Of a stretch of DNA of 15,445 bases, positions 6,385-12,517 are shown piece after piece (the first letter of the stretch is position 1; every line of letters starts with the position of its first letter). A program made the position numbers and the translations under genes. Below the pieces are notes generated by a model that was given only the letters and a program-made list of their open reading frames with translations, was not told the DNA's origin and searched no databases. The DNA is from an uncultured Actinotalea sp. (GTDB lineage: Bacteria > Actinomycetota > Actinomycetes > Actinomycetales > Cellulomonadaceae). The stretch spans positions 1 to 15,445 of the forward strand of contig NZ_CAMPHH010000050.1 in NCBI RefSeq assembly GCF_946885855.1. The letters are read 5' to 3'.

Positions 6385-6825
6385 TCAGTCCACGGCGACG
6401 AGCTGGACGACCCCCATGTGCAGCCGGTCCAGCCGGCTGAGGTACGCGACGAACTCCTCCGTCTCGCTGGGCGGGGGCGGCGAGTCCAGCCCGACGGTCA
6501 GCACGGCCCACCCGCGCTCCTCGGCGACGCCGCACCACCGCCTGTCACAGGTCGTGGTCGCCACGGGCAGGCCCCAGAGCGTGAGGTGGGCGAGGTCGTC
6601 GTCGATGACGATCCCGGCACGCTCGGCGTCCAGCGGCTCCAGCCCCGGCACGGTGGCGGGAGGGAGGCCGGCCGCGGCCGCGAACTGGTGGGCGTGGCCG
6701 CTGTGCTCGGGGTGGTCCGGGTGGACGACCCAGCAGGCCACGGGCGCGCCGTCGCTGGGGAGGGTGCCGACCCACGCCACCGACGCGAGCCCCTCCGCTC
6801 CGGCGAACCTGCCCCGGGAGGCCAT
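6385..6825 (-). CDS. Hypothetical protein, no family recognised
   Basis: A 146-residue soluble protein beginning MASRGRFAGAEGLASVAWVG, with VACWVVHPDHPEHSGHAHQF (about 29-48), a centre of alternating hydrophobic strands (GIVIDDDLAHLTLWGLPV) and an end reading YLSRLDRLHMGVVQLVAVD. Histidines cluster at 35-46 (HPDHPEHSGHAH), which could bind metal, and there are three cysteines. I do not recognise a domain and give no function. It has proper codon usage, faces the SRPBCC gene across a shared terminator and is divergent from the DUF2254 gene. The ATG at 6825 is chosen because TACGGT lies exactly 6 nt upstream, the same leaderless geometry as other genes here. Upstream in-frame sequence is antisense to DUF2254. 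Confidence 0.72.
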   Translation of the reverse strand: MASRGRFAGAEGLASVAWVGTLPSDGAPVACWVVHPDHPEHSGHAHQFAAAAGLPPATVPGLEPLDAERAGIVIDDDLAHLTLWGLPVATTTCDRRWCGVAEERGWAVLTVGLDSPPPPSETEEFVAYLSRLDRLHMGVVQLVAVD

Positions 6826-6831
6826 GGTCGG

Positions 6832-6837
6832 ACCGTA
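6832..6837 (-). promoter_or_regulatory. -10 box of the hypothetical gene at 6825 (leaderless)
   Basis: TACGGT on the minus strand, 6 nt before the ATG, with no Shine-Dalgarno. The -35 is not convincing. Confidence 0.42.
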
Positions 6838-6942
6838 TCCCTCCCGTGCCCGGTCTGCGCGCCCTGTGCGGGTTCGCCGCCTCCCCGTGCGGGATCGACC
6901 CGGCCGCGCCAGGCTTCGAGGACCCGACCCGAGGAGCCGCCC

Positions 6943-8178
6943 GTGTCCCGGTCCCGCTACCGTCCGCCGCGACCGAACCTGTGGCGGCGTGTGTGGGAGC
7001 CGTTCTGGGTGCTGCCCGTCACCCTCACGGCGGCCTCGGCGGTGCTCGCCGTCGCCCTGCCGGCACTGGACCGGGCGCTGAGCGCGTCCGTCCCGTGGCT
7101 CTTCCAGGGAGGTCCCGACGGTGCGCGCGCCCTGCTCAGCACGATCGCCACGGCCATGATCTCGGTGACCGGCCTCGTGTTCTCGATCACCATGGTCGTC
7201 CTCCAGCTCGCGAGCAGCCAGTTCACCCCTCGCGTGCTCGGGTCGTTCCTCGAGAGCCGGGTGACCCAGACGACGCTCGGGGTCTTCGCCGGGACGTTCG
7301 TGTACGCCCTCACGGTCCTGCGGTCCGTCCGCGGTGCGAGCGACGGCATCGCGGACTTCGTCCCGCAGGTGTCGGTGACGGCCGCCTTCCTCTTCGTGCT
7401 CGCCAGCGTCGGCTGGTTCCTCGCCTTCATCCAGCACATCACGGCCTCCATCCGCGTCTCGGAGGTGGTGTTCCGGACCGCCGACGCGACGCGCGCCGTC
7501 ATCGACCGGGTGTTCCCGCGGGACCCGCCGTCCGAGCCGGCCGACGGGGGCCGCAGGCCGCCCCACCACCGCACGGTCGACGTCGGTGACCGGCACGGGC
7601 ACCTCTGCGAGGTCGACCTGGACGGTCTCGTGCGGCACGCCGCGCGGCACGACGTCGTCGTGGAGGTCGTGGAGCCGCTCGGGACCTTCCTGCCCGAGGG
7701 AGCCGCCCTCGCGGTCCTCCGGGGCGCCGTACCGGAGGCGCTCACGGACGATCTGGTGCAGGACGTCCGGCGGGCGGTCCGTCTCTCGCGCGACCGCGGC
7801 GTCGCCCAGGACCCGGCCTTCGGGCTCCGCAAGCTGGTCGACGTCGCGGAGCGGGCCCTATCGCCGGCCGTGAACGACCCGACGACGGCGAGCCAGGTGG
7901 TGGACGCCGAGCACCGCGTCCTGCGGCTGGCCGTGCAGCGGCACGACGCCCCGACGCAGCTGTGCGACGACGACGGCGTCGTGCGGGTGGTGCACCGGCC
8001 GCAGACGGTGGCGGAGCTGCTCGAGCTCGCCGTCGCCGAGATCGCGCACTGGGGGAGCGACTCCCTGCAGGTGCCGGTCCGTCTGCGCACCATGCTCGAC
8101 GACCTCGACGAGGTCGCCCTGCCGCAGCACCGCGCGGCGATCGCCGCGGTGCGGCGGCACGTCCGGCAGGACGGATGA
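6943..8178 (+). CDS. DUF2254 domain-containing membrane protein
   Basis: A 411-residue predicted inner-membrane protein. The N-terminal half has four hydrophobic segments (about 20-42, 64-90, 110-127 and 140-165), with the family-typical TAMISVTGLVFSITMVVLQLASSQFTPRVL between residues 70 and 100. The C-terminal half is cytoplasmic or periplasmic and soluble, with ALSPAVNDPTTASQVVD (about 305-321) as its most conserved stretch. DUF2254 proteins are widespread in bacteria and their function is not settled. The GTG at 6943 is chosen because GAGGAG lies about 7 nt upstream and the first helix starts soon after; longer in-frame starts would add non-coding-looking sequence. It converges on the MFS gene with only 3 nt between stops and no hairpin there. 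Confidence 0.92.
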   Translation: MSRSRYRPPRPNLWRRVWEPFWVLPVTLTAASAVLAVALPALDRALSASVPWLFQGGPDGARALLSTIATAMISVTGLVFSITMVVLQLASSQFTPRVLGSFLESRVTQTTLGVFAGTFVYALTVLRSVRGASDGIADFVPQVSVTAAFLFVLASVGWFLAFIQHITASIRVSEVVFRTADATRAVIDRVFPRDPPSEPADGGRRPPHHRTVDVGDRHGHLCEVDLDGLVRHAARHDVVVEVVEPLGTFLPEGAALAVLRGAVPEALTDDLVQDVRRAVRLSRDRGVAQDPAFGLRKLVDVAERALSPAVNDPTTASQVVDAEHRVLRLAVQRHDAPTQLCDDDGVVRVVHRPQTVAELLELAVAEIAHWGSDSLQVPVRLRTMLDDLDEVALPQHRAAIAAVRRHVRQDG

Positions 8179-8181
8179 CGG

Positions 8182-9426
8182 TCAGGCGATCCGCCGTCCC
8201 CGGCGCAGCAGCGGCACCGCGGCGAGTGCGACCAGGGCCACGGTCGCCGCCGTGGCGCCGAAGAGCAGCGCCGGTCCGCCGACGGCGTACCCGAACCCGG
8301 ACACCGCCGAGGTCACCGTGGCGGCGAGGAGCCCGGCCGCCCGCGCGAGCCCCTGGGCGGCGCCGGCGCGTGCCGGCGGGACCGCCTGGGCCATCGCCGC
8401 GGCGGCGCCGACCGCGGCGAACGCCTGCGCGCCGGATTCCACCAGCCCCGCGCCCGTGGCCACCCACGCGTCCCGGACGACCGCGTACGCCGCGATGAGC
8501 ACCACGAGCGCGGCGATCCCGCGGGCGAAGACGGCACCCCCGCCGAGGCGGTCGGCCAGCCGCCCGGCCGGCGCCGCCACGACCATGAACGGCAGCGCGA
8601 AGAGCGCGTAGCTCAACCCGATGAGCAGGGCGCCGGCGTCGAGGTCGGCGAGGTAGCGCGGCCACACCGCGTCGTAGGCGCCGATCGGCACGTACACGGC
8701 GACCGCGAGCACGACCGCCCCCACGACGCGGCGGGACCGCAGGAGGTCGAAGGCCAACGCCGGGGGGAGCGGGGCGCCGTCGTCGGCCGCGGGCTCGCGC
8801 AGCCGCACCCCGACGACGACGGCGCCCACCCCCGCCAGGGCCGCCGCGACGGCGAAGACGGTGGTCGGGTCGGTCCACGCGAGCGCGGCCGCGGCGAGCA
8901 GCGGGCCGAGCGCCAGCCCGCCGAGCTCGGCGGTGCCCAGCCGGCCGAGGGCCTCCCCGGCGCGGTGCGGCGCGAGCCGGACCAGGAGCCCGGCGGCGGC
9001 CGGCAGGTACAGGCCGAGGCCGACGCCGGAGACCGCGCGGGCGGCGACGAGGTGCCAGGCCTGCGTGGCCAGGGCGGACGCGGCGAGCGACAGCGCGACG
9101 AGGAGCAGCGCGACGACGGCCATGCGCCGCACGTGGCCGCGGTCGGCCTGGGGGGCGAGCAGCAGCTCGGTGACCAGGGCCGTGGCGAACCCGGCCGCGG
9201 CGACGAGCCCCAGGCTCCCGGTGGACAGGCCGAGCGTGGCCTGGAGCGCAGGGAACAGCGGGAACAGCACCATCGTGCCGCCGGCGGCGACGACCATGCC
9301 GAGGTAGGCGGCCGAGGTGCTCCCGGCGCGACTGGGGTCGGCGGCGGGACGCGCGGGCGCCGCCACCCCGGGCGGCACGGGCCCGGGGAGGGTGGGGCGG
9401 CTTTCGTCGAGCGTTGTTGTCCGCAT
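8182..9426 (-). CDS. MFS transporter, probable drug/metabolite exporter
   Basis: A 414-residue major-facilitator protein with about 12 hydrophobic segments. The N-terminus has a Pro/Ala-rich cytoplasmic lead, then the first helix near 40-60 (GMVVAAGGTMVLFPLFPALQ). A motif-A-like loop, APQADRGHVRRM, follows TM2, and ARAVSGVGLGLYLPAAAG fits TM4. The second-half repeat has PAGRLADRLGGG. This resembles small-molecule efflux proteins; the substrate cannot be read. The start at 9426 is supported by a promoter whose -10 ends 8 nt upstream, so the mRNA should be leaderless; an in-frame ATG 22 codons earlier would lie in the operator region. It is divergent from a TetR gene, the classic arrangement of a repressor with its exporter, with two 18-bp palindromes in between. 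Confidence 0.92.
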   Translation of the reverse strand: MRTTTLDESRPTLPGPVPPGVAAPARPAADPSRAGSTSAAYLGMVVAAGGTMVLFPLFPALQATLGLSTGSLGLVAAAGFATALVTELLLAPQADRGHVRRMAVVALLLVALSLAASALATQAWHLVAARAVSGVGLGLYLPAAAGLLVRLAPHRAGEALGRLGTAELGGLALGPLLAAAALAWTDPTTVFAVAAALAGVGAVVVGVRLREPAADDGAPLPPALAFDLLRSRRVVGAVVLAVAVYVPIGAYDAVWPRYLADLDAGALLIGLSYALFALPFMVVAAPAGRLADRLGGGAVFARGIAALVVLIAAYAVVRDAWVATGAGLVESGAQAFAAVGAAAAMAQAVPPARAGAAQGLARAAGLLAATVTSAVSGFGYAVGGPALLFGATAATVALVALAAVPLLRRGRRIA

Positions 9427-9433
9427 GGACAAC
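9416..9433. promoter_or_regulatory. TetR operator candidate 1, over the MFS start codon
   Basis: GTTGTCC-GCAT-GGACAAC has 7-bp perfect arms. The central four bases contain the MFS start codon (minus strand 9426-9424). Its centre is 31 bp, about three helical turns, from operator 2. Bound repressor would cover the start of a leaderless transcript. Confidence 0.78.
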
Positions 9434-9434
9434 G

Positions 9435-9463
9435 ACGATAGGCGAAGTTGTCCGATCGGACAA
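9435..9463 (-). promoter_or_regulatory. MFS exporter promoter
   Basis: On the minus strand TTGTCC (9463-9458) and TATCGT (9440-9435) are separated by exactly 17 nt, a good primary-sigma promoter. Operator 2 covers the -35 box and operator 1 the start site, so both sites should act together to shut it. Confidence 0.65.
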
Positions 9464-9464
9464 C
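9447..9464. promoter_or_regulatory. TetR operator candidate 2, perfect 18-bp palindrome
   Basis: GTTGTCCGATCGGACAAC equals its own reverse complement over all 18 bases and shares both 7-bp arms with operator 1. It lies on the MFS -35 box and just upstream of the tetR -10 box, so it can control both genes. Confidence 0.82.
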
Positions 9465-9473
9465 AAGCGTCGG

Positions 9474-9479
9474 TAGGCT
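9474..9479 (+). promoter_or_regulatory. -10 box of the tetR gene (leaderless)
   Basis: TAGGCT lies 6 nt before the GTG at 9486 and no Shine-Dalgarno is present. A -35 is weak; TTGTCC at 9448 would need a 20-nt spacer. Confidence 0.48.
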
Positions 9480-9485
9480 GCTCCC

Positions 9486-10088
9486 GTGCCACCGGTCCGC
9501 AAGTCCGCCGAGGACCGCCGCGAGGAGCTCGTCCGCGCCGCGATCACGCTCGTCGCCCGCAAGGGCTTCGCGGCGGTCACGCTGCGCGACGTCGCCGCCG
9601 AGGTGGGCGTCGCGCACGGCCTCATCCGGCACTACTTCCCGACCCGGGAGGCGCTGCTCGCCGCGGCCTTCGACACCGCGGTCCAGGACGAGCTCGCCCA
9701 GCTCCCGCCGGCGGTGGCGGACCCGCTCGCCGCGCTCGCGGACTGGTGCACGTCCTCGGTCGAGCAGCACTACCTCGTCTGGATCGACGCCTGGGCCGAG
9801 GCCCCTCGCGACCCGGAGCTCGCCACCACGCTGCGGACCCACCACCTGGCCCTCGACCAGCACACCGCCGGCCTCCTGCGGCGCGCGGCCGACGCCGGCG
9901 GCGGCCGCTGCGATGACCCCGAGGACGCCGCGCGGCAGCTCACCGCGCTCCTGGACGGCCTGGCGGTGCAGCTCCACGTCCTGCGGGTCCTGACGCCGGC
10001 CGAGCACGACCGCGTCGCCCTCGCGCACGCGGAGCGGCTCGCCGGCCTCCCGCCGGCGACGCTCGCGCGAGCGGTATCGTCCCGCTGA
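9486..10088 (+). CDS. TetR-family transcriptional regulator
   Basis: A 200-residue one-component repressor of normal TetR length. The DNA-binding domain is at about 9-58: RREELVRAAITLVARKGFAAVTLRDVAAEVGVAHGLIRHYFPTREALL, with the TLRDVAAEVGVAHGLIRHYF helix-turn-helix and the ..HYF.tREaL.. junction typical of the family. The C-terminal part is the all-helical ligand and dimer domain. Within it, DWCTSSVEQHYLVWIDAWAEAPRDPEL resembles the BetI/PsrA-like subgroup, whose ligand varies. The GTG start fits a leaderless transcript from TAGGCT. It is divergent from an MFS exporter and the gap has two identical-arm 18-bp palindromes, so it probably represses the exporter and itself. A 16-bp palindrome follows the stop. 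Confidence 0.93.
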   Translation: MPPVRKSAEDRREELVRAAITLVARKGFAAVTLRDVAAEVGVAHGLIRHYFPTREALLAAAFDTAVQDELAQLPPAVADPLAALADWCTSSVEQHYLVWIDAWAEAPRDPELATTLRTHHLALDQHTAGLLRRAADAGGGRCDDPEDAARQLTALLDGLAVQLHVLRVLTPAEHDRVALAHAERLAGLPPATLARAVSSR

Positions 10089-10102
10089 GGTGGGTGCGGC
10101 CG

Positions 10103-10118
10103 GGCGCGGCGCCGCGCC
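10103..10118 (+). terminator. GC-rich palindrome between tetR and ROK genes
   Basis: GGCGCGGCGCCGCGCC is a perfect 16-bp palindrome 15 nt after the tetR stop. As RNA it can fold into a 6-bp stem with a GCGC loop. It may end the tetR transcript or be leader structure for the ROK gene; I cannot decide. Confidence 0.4.
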
Positions 10119-10143
10119 GGGACCGGACGGGAGGCGGAGCGCG

Positions 10144-11331
10144 ATGTCGGGCTCGCAGACCGCCCTCAAGGAGGCGAACCGCGCCGCCGTCGTCGCAGTG
10201 CTGCGCCGGCACGGCGGCCTGACGCAGGTCGAGCTCGCCGGTGCGACGGGGCTCTCGGCCGCGACCGTGTCCAACATCGTCCGCGAGCTGTCCGCCGCCG
10301 GCGCCGTCGACGTCCGCAACACCGTGCGCTCGGGCCGGCGCGCGCAGCTCGTCACCCTCGCCCACCGCACGGGCATCGCGCTCGGCGTGCACATCGGGCT
10401 GCGGCACCTGCGGGTCGCCGTCGCGGACACCCGCCACGAGGTGCTCGCCGAGCAGACGCTGCCCCTGCCGTTCGAGCACCGGGTGGACACCACCCTGGAC
10501 CGCGCGGCGCGCCTGCTGGCCGAGCTCCTGGACCGCGTGGGCGCCGACGACGACGAGATCCTCGGCGTGGGCATGGGCATCCCCGCCCCGGTCGACACGT
10601 CCACGGGCGTCATCTCCGTGCCCGGCATCCTGCGCGGCTGGGACGACGTCGCCATCGGCCACGTCATGACGAAGCGGCTCGGGCGGCCGGTGTTCGTCGA
10701 CAACGACGCGAACCTCGGCGGGCTCGCCGAGAGCCGCCTCGGTGCGTCGCGCGCCTTCCAGGACTCCGTCTACGTCCGCGCGTCCTTCGGGACCGGCGCC
10801 GGCGTGCTCATCGCGGGCCGGCTGCACCGCGGCTTCGCGGGGACGGCGGGGGAGATCGGCCACGTCCAGGTCGACCCGACCGGCGACATCTGCCTGTGCG
10901 GCAGCCGGGGCTGCCTCAACATGGCCGTCGGCGCGCAGCAGCTCCTCGCCTCGCTGCGGGCGAGCCGGGGGCCGCTCACGCTGCAGGACCTCGTGCAGCT
11001 GGCGAACGACGGCGACCCGGGGTGCCGTCAGGTGGTCGAGGACGCGGGCGCGACGATCGGCACGGTCGTGGCCGGGCTGTCGGTCGCGCTCAACCCCCAG
11101 TGCGTCGTCGTCGGCGGGGAGCTGGCCGACACGGGGGAGGTGCTCATCGGTCCGCTGCGGGAGGCGGTGCGGCGGCGGGTGCTGCCCAACCACATCGCCC
11201 CGGTCGAGGTGGTCCGGGCCGAGCTGGGGCAGCGCGCGGAGGTCATGGGCGCCGTCGTGCTCGTGCTGGAGTCGACGGACGCGCCGGCGGCCGTCCTGGA
11301 GAGCCCGCTCCTGGCGAGCGCGGCGGACTGA
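10144..11331 (+). CDS. ROK-family transcriptional repressor
   Basis: A 395-residue NagC/XylR/Mlc-type regulator. Residues about 5-65 are a winged helix-turn-helix (ANRAAVVAVLRRHGGLTQVELA, GLSAATVSNIVREL). The rest is the ROK sugar-kinase fold. In it, the phosphate loop LGVHIGLRHLRVAVAD (80-95) lacks the usual D-x-G-x-T, so ATP use is unlikely. FVDNDAN keeps the sugar-site Asp188. The zinc site is complete: His240 in GEIGH with Cys250, Cys252 and Cys257 in CLCGSRGC, although the Glu that usually follows (GCLE) is Asn. Such proteins bind a sugar and leave the operator. ATG 10144 is preferred for its GGGAGG site and family start; an earlier in-frame start at 10090 is unlikely. An ABC ATPase follows after 23 nt, and sugar-import genes after that. 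Confidence 0.93.
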   Translation: MSGSQTALKEANRAAVVAVLRRHGGLTQVELAGATGLSAATVSNIVRELSAAGAVDVRNTVRSGRRAQLVTLAHRTGIALGVHIGLRHLRVAVADTRHEVLAEQTLPLPFEHRVDTTLDRAARLLAELLDRVGADDDEILGVGMGIPAPVDTSTGVISVPGILRGWDDVAIGHVMTKRLGRPVFVDNDANLGGLAESRLGASRAFQDSVYVRASFGTGAGVLIAGRLHRGFAGTAGEIGHVQVDPTGDICLCGSRGCLNMAVGAQQLLASLRASRGPLTLQDLVQLANDGDPGCRQVVEDAGATIGTVVAGLSVALNPQCVVVGGELADTGEVLIGPLREAVRRRVLPNHIAPVEVVRAELGQRAEVMGAVVLVLESTDAPAAVLESPLLASAAD

Positions 11332-11354
11332 GCCCGGAGGAGGTGGACGGGACG

Positions 11355-12182
11355 ATGCAGGTGCTGCCCGATGGTGTGCAGGAGGAGACGGTGGACCAGG
11401 ACGTGACGCAGGGGCCGGGGACGTGGTCACGCACCCCCGTGCTGTCGCTGCGGCAGGTGACGAAGCGGTACCGCCGGGTCGAGGCGCTCGACGGGGTGGA
11501 TCTCGACGTGCACCCGCGGGAGGTGGTCGCCCTCGTCGGCGACAACGGCGCGGGGAAGTCGACGCTGGCCCGGTTGGTCGCCGGGGTCGAGCAGCCCGAC
11601 GCGGGCTTCATCGAGATGGACGGTGTGCCGGTCAGCGTGCCGTCGCCGGCCGCGGCGAACACCCTCGGGATCGCGACGGTCTTCCAGGACCCGGCGCTGT
11701 GCGACAACCTCAGCGTCGTCGCCAACCTCTTCCTCGGCCGGGAGCTGCAGGTCCGGCCGGGTGGGCCGCTGGACGAGGAGCGCATGGTGCTCGAGGCGCG
11801 CCGGATCCTCGAGGACCTGACGACCGGCGTCACGTCCGTCCGCAGGACGGTGAACGAGCTGTCCCAGGGGCAGCGCCAGGCGATCGCGATCGCGCGGGCG
11901 ATGATCACGAGGCCGCGGCTGGTGGTGCTCGACGAGCCGACGGCGTCGCTGTCGGTCGTGCAGACCGCCGAGGTGCTCCAGCTCGTGACGCGGCTGCGGG
12001 AGATGGGCCTGGGCGTGATCCTCATCAGCCACGACCTCTCCGACGTGCTGGCGGTGGCGGACCGCGTGGAGGTGCTGCGGCACGGACGGAACAACGGCTC
12101 GTTCGACGCGGCGACGTCGTCGCAGGAGCAGATCGTCGCGGCGATCACCGGGGCGCCCGGGTCGCGACGGCCGATCTGGTGA
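11355..12182 (+). CDS. Single-domain sugar ABC transporter ATP-binding protein (CUT2, FrcA-like)
   Basis: A 275-residue single nucleotide-binding domain, complete in its motifs: Walker A GDNGAGKST (62-70), Q-loop Gln111 in VFQDP, signature LSQGQ (169-173), Walker B LVVLDEP with Asp193-Glu194, and H-loop His226 in ISHD. GDNGAGKST, VVANLFLGRE and the overall length fit the CUT2 branch with one-domain ATPases such as FrcA, which power uptake of monosaccharides together with an RbsC-like permease. Its cognate permease and binding protein are not adjacent. It follows the ROK gene by 23 nt, so both are probably one operon, and the next transporter gene encodes its own two-domain ATPase. ATG 11355 has GGAGGAGG 11 nt upstream; a GTG at 11391 is a possible shorter start. 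The first 25 residues are acidic and poorly conserved-looking. Confidence 0.88.
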   Translation: MQVLPDGVQEETVDQDVTQGPGTWSRTPVLSLRQVTKRYRRVEALDGVDLDVHPREVVALVGDNGAGKSTLARLVAGVEQPDAGFIEMDGVPVSVPSPAAANTLGIATVFQDPALCDNLSVVANLFLGRELQVRPGGPLDEERMVLEARRILEDLTTGVTSVRRTVNELSQGQRQAIAIARAMITRPRLVVLDEPTASLSVVQTAEVLQLVTRLREMGLGVILISHDLSDVLAVADRVEVLRHGRNNGSFDAATSSQEQIVAAITGAPGSRRPIW

Positions 12183-12224
12183 CCCGCGCGCGACCGGACG
12201 AGGGACGACGTCGTCGCGTGTGGG

Positions 12225-12244
12225 CCCGGCTGCAGGCGGCCGGG
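12225..12244 (+). terminator. Terminator-like hairpin after the ATPase gene
   Basis: CCCGGC (12225-12230) pairs with GCCGGG (12239-12244) around an 8-nt loop, 43 nt after the stop. It is short and lacks a U tract, so termination is only plausible. Confidence 0.4.
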
Positions 12245-12278
12245 ACTGGCGGCGACCGAGGCGCGGTCTTGGCGAAAA

Positions 12279-12293
12279 CAAGGCGTTGCCTTG
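12279..12293. promoter_or_regulatory. Palindrome CAAGGC-GTT-GCCTTG, possible operator
   Basis: Perfect 6-bp arms around a 3-nt centre, about 108 bp upstream of the mmsA -35 box. It could be an operator for the upstream ROK protein or another sugar regulator; this is inference from symmetry and place. Confidence 0.4.
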
Positions 12294-12369
12294 GGTTCAC
12301 TCGTTGATCCCAGGACCTTCGGCCCGGCTCCGGCAGGTGGCTCGGATCACATTTTCGTAACGCAGCGAG

Positions 12370-12386
12370 TTCATTGGCTTCATTGG
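12370..12386 (+). repeat. Tandem 9-nt repeat next to the -35 box
   Basis: TTCATTGGC-TTCATTGG, two copies with period 9, lies immediately upstream of the mmsA -35. A direct-repeat activator site is one possibility. Confidence 0.4.
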
Positions 12387-12398
12387 TTGACGCCAACC
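12385..12398. promoter_or_regulatory. Palindrome GGTTG-ACGC-CAACC over the mmsA -35 box
   Basis: Perfect 5-bp arms with a 4-nt centre contain the TTGACG -35 box. A repressor bound here would block RNA polymerase. The adjacent ROK protein is the natural candidate, but nothing in the sequence proves it. Confidence 0.45.
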
Positions 12399-12416
12399 CC
12401 GCGCTGTCTCTAGCGT
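12387..12416 (+). promoter_or_regulatory. mmsA-mmsB promoter
   Basis: TTGACG (12387-12392) and TAGCGT (12411-12416) have an 18-nt spacer and are the best -35/-10 pair in the gap. The expected start near 12422 leaves a leader of about 95 nt. Confidence 0.62.
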
Positions 12417-12421
12417 CGTGC

Positions 12422-12459
12422 CCGCCGGCGAGGTTGCCGGCGGCACCCGGCCACCCGGG
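12422..12459 (+). other. Two stacked hairpins in the mmsA leader
   Basis: CCGCCGGC (12422-12429) pairs with GCCGGCGG (12436-12443) around GAGGTT, 8 bp perfect. It is followed after 2 nt by CCCGG/CCGGG (12446-12450, 12455-12459) with a 4-nt loop. They lie at the very 5' end of the predicted mRNA, so a role in stability or attenuation is possible. Confidence 0.45.
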
Positions 12460-12517
12460 CGTCCCACCCCGGCACCGCCGGACGTCTCAGTGCATCGCGG
12501 CACGAGAAGGGCACGAC

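Larger units (their letters stand above)
12183..12517 (+). other. 335-bp non-coding control region upstream of mmsA
   Basis: No coding frame here looks real. It holds, in order, a 12-bp perfect palindrome GACGACGTCGTC (12204-12215), a terminator-like hairpin, a CAAGGC-GTT-GCCTTG palindrome, an AT-richer patch from about 12345, a tandem 9-nt repeat, a promoter with a palindrome over its -35 box, and two stacked hairpins in the expected leader. A binding-protein gene, usual at this place in chvE-gguA-gguB loci, is absent. Confidence 0.75.

Noticed and set aside
1373..9464. The idea that the MarR and TetR operators (both with TTGT/ACAA halves) are recognised by the same protein.
   Set aside because: The TetR sites need GTTGTCC arms and the MarR sites lack the CC/GG part; the overlap is four bases only.
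12204..12215. Perfect palindrome GACGACGTCGTC after the ATPase gene.
   Set aside because: GAC/GTC runs are frequent in this genome style, so a 12-bp match is weak evidence on its own; listed only as content of the gap.
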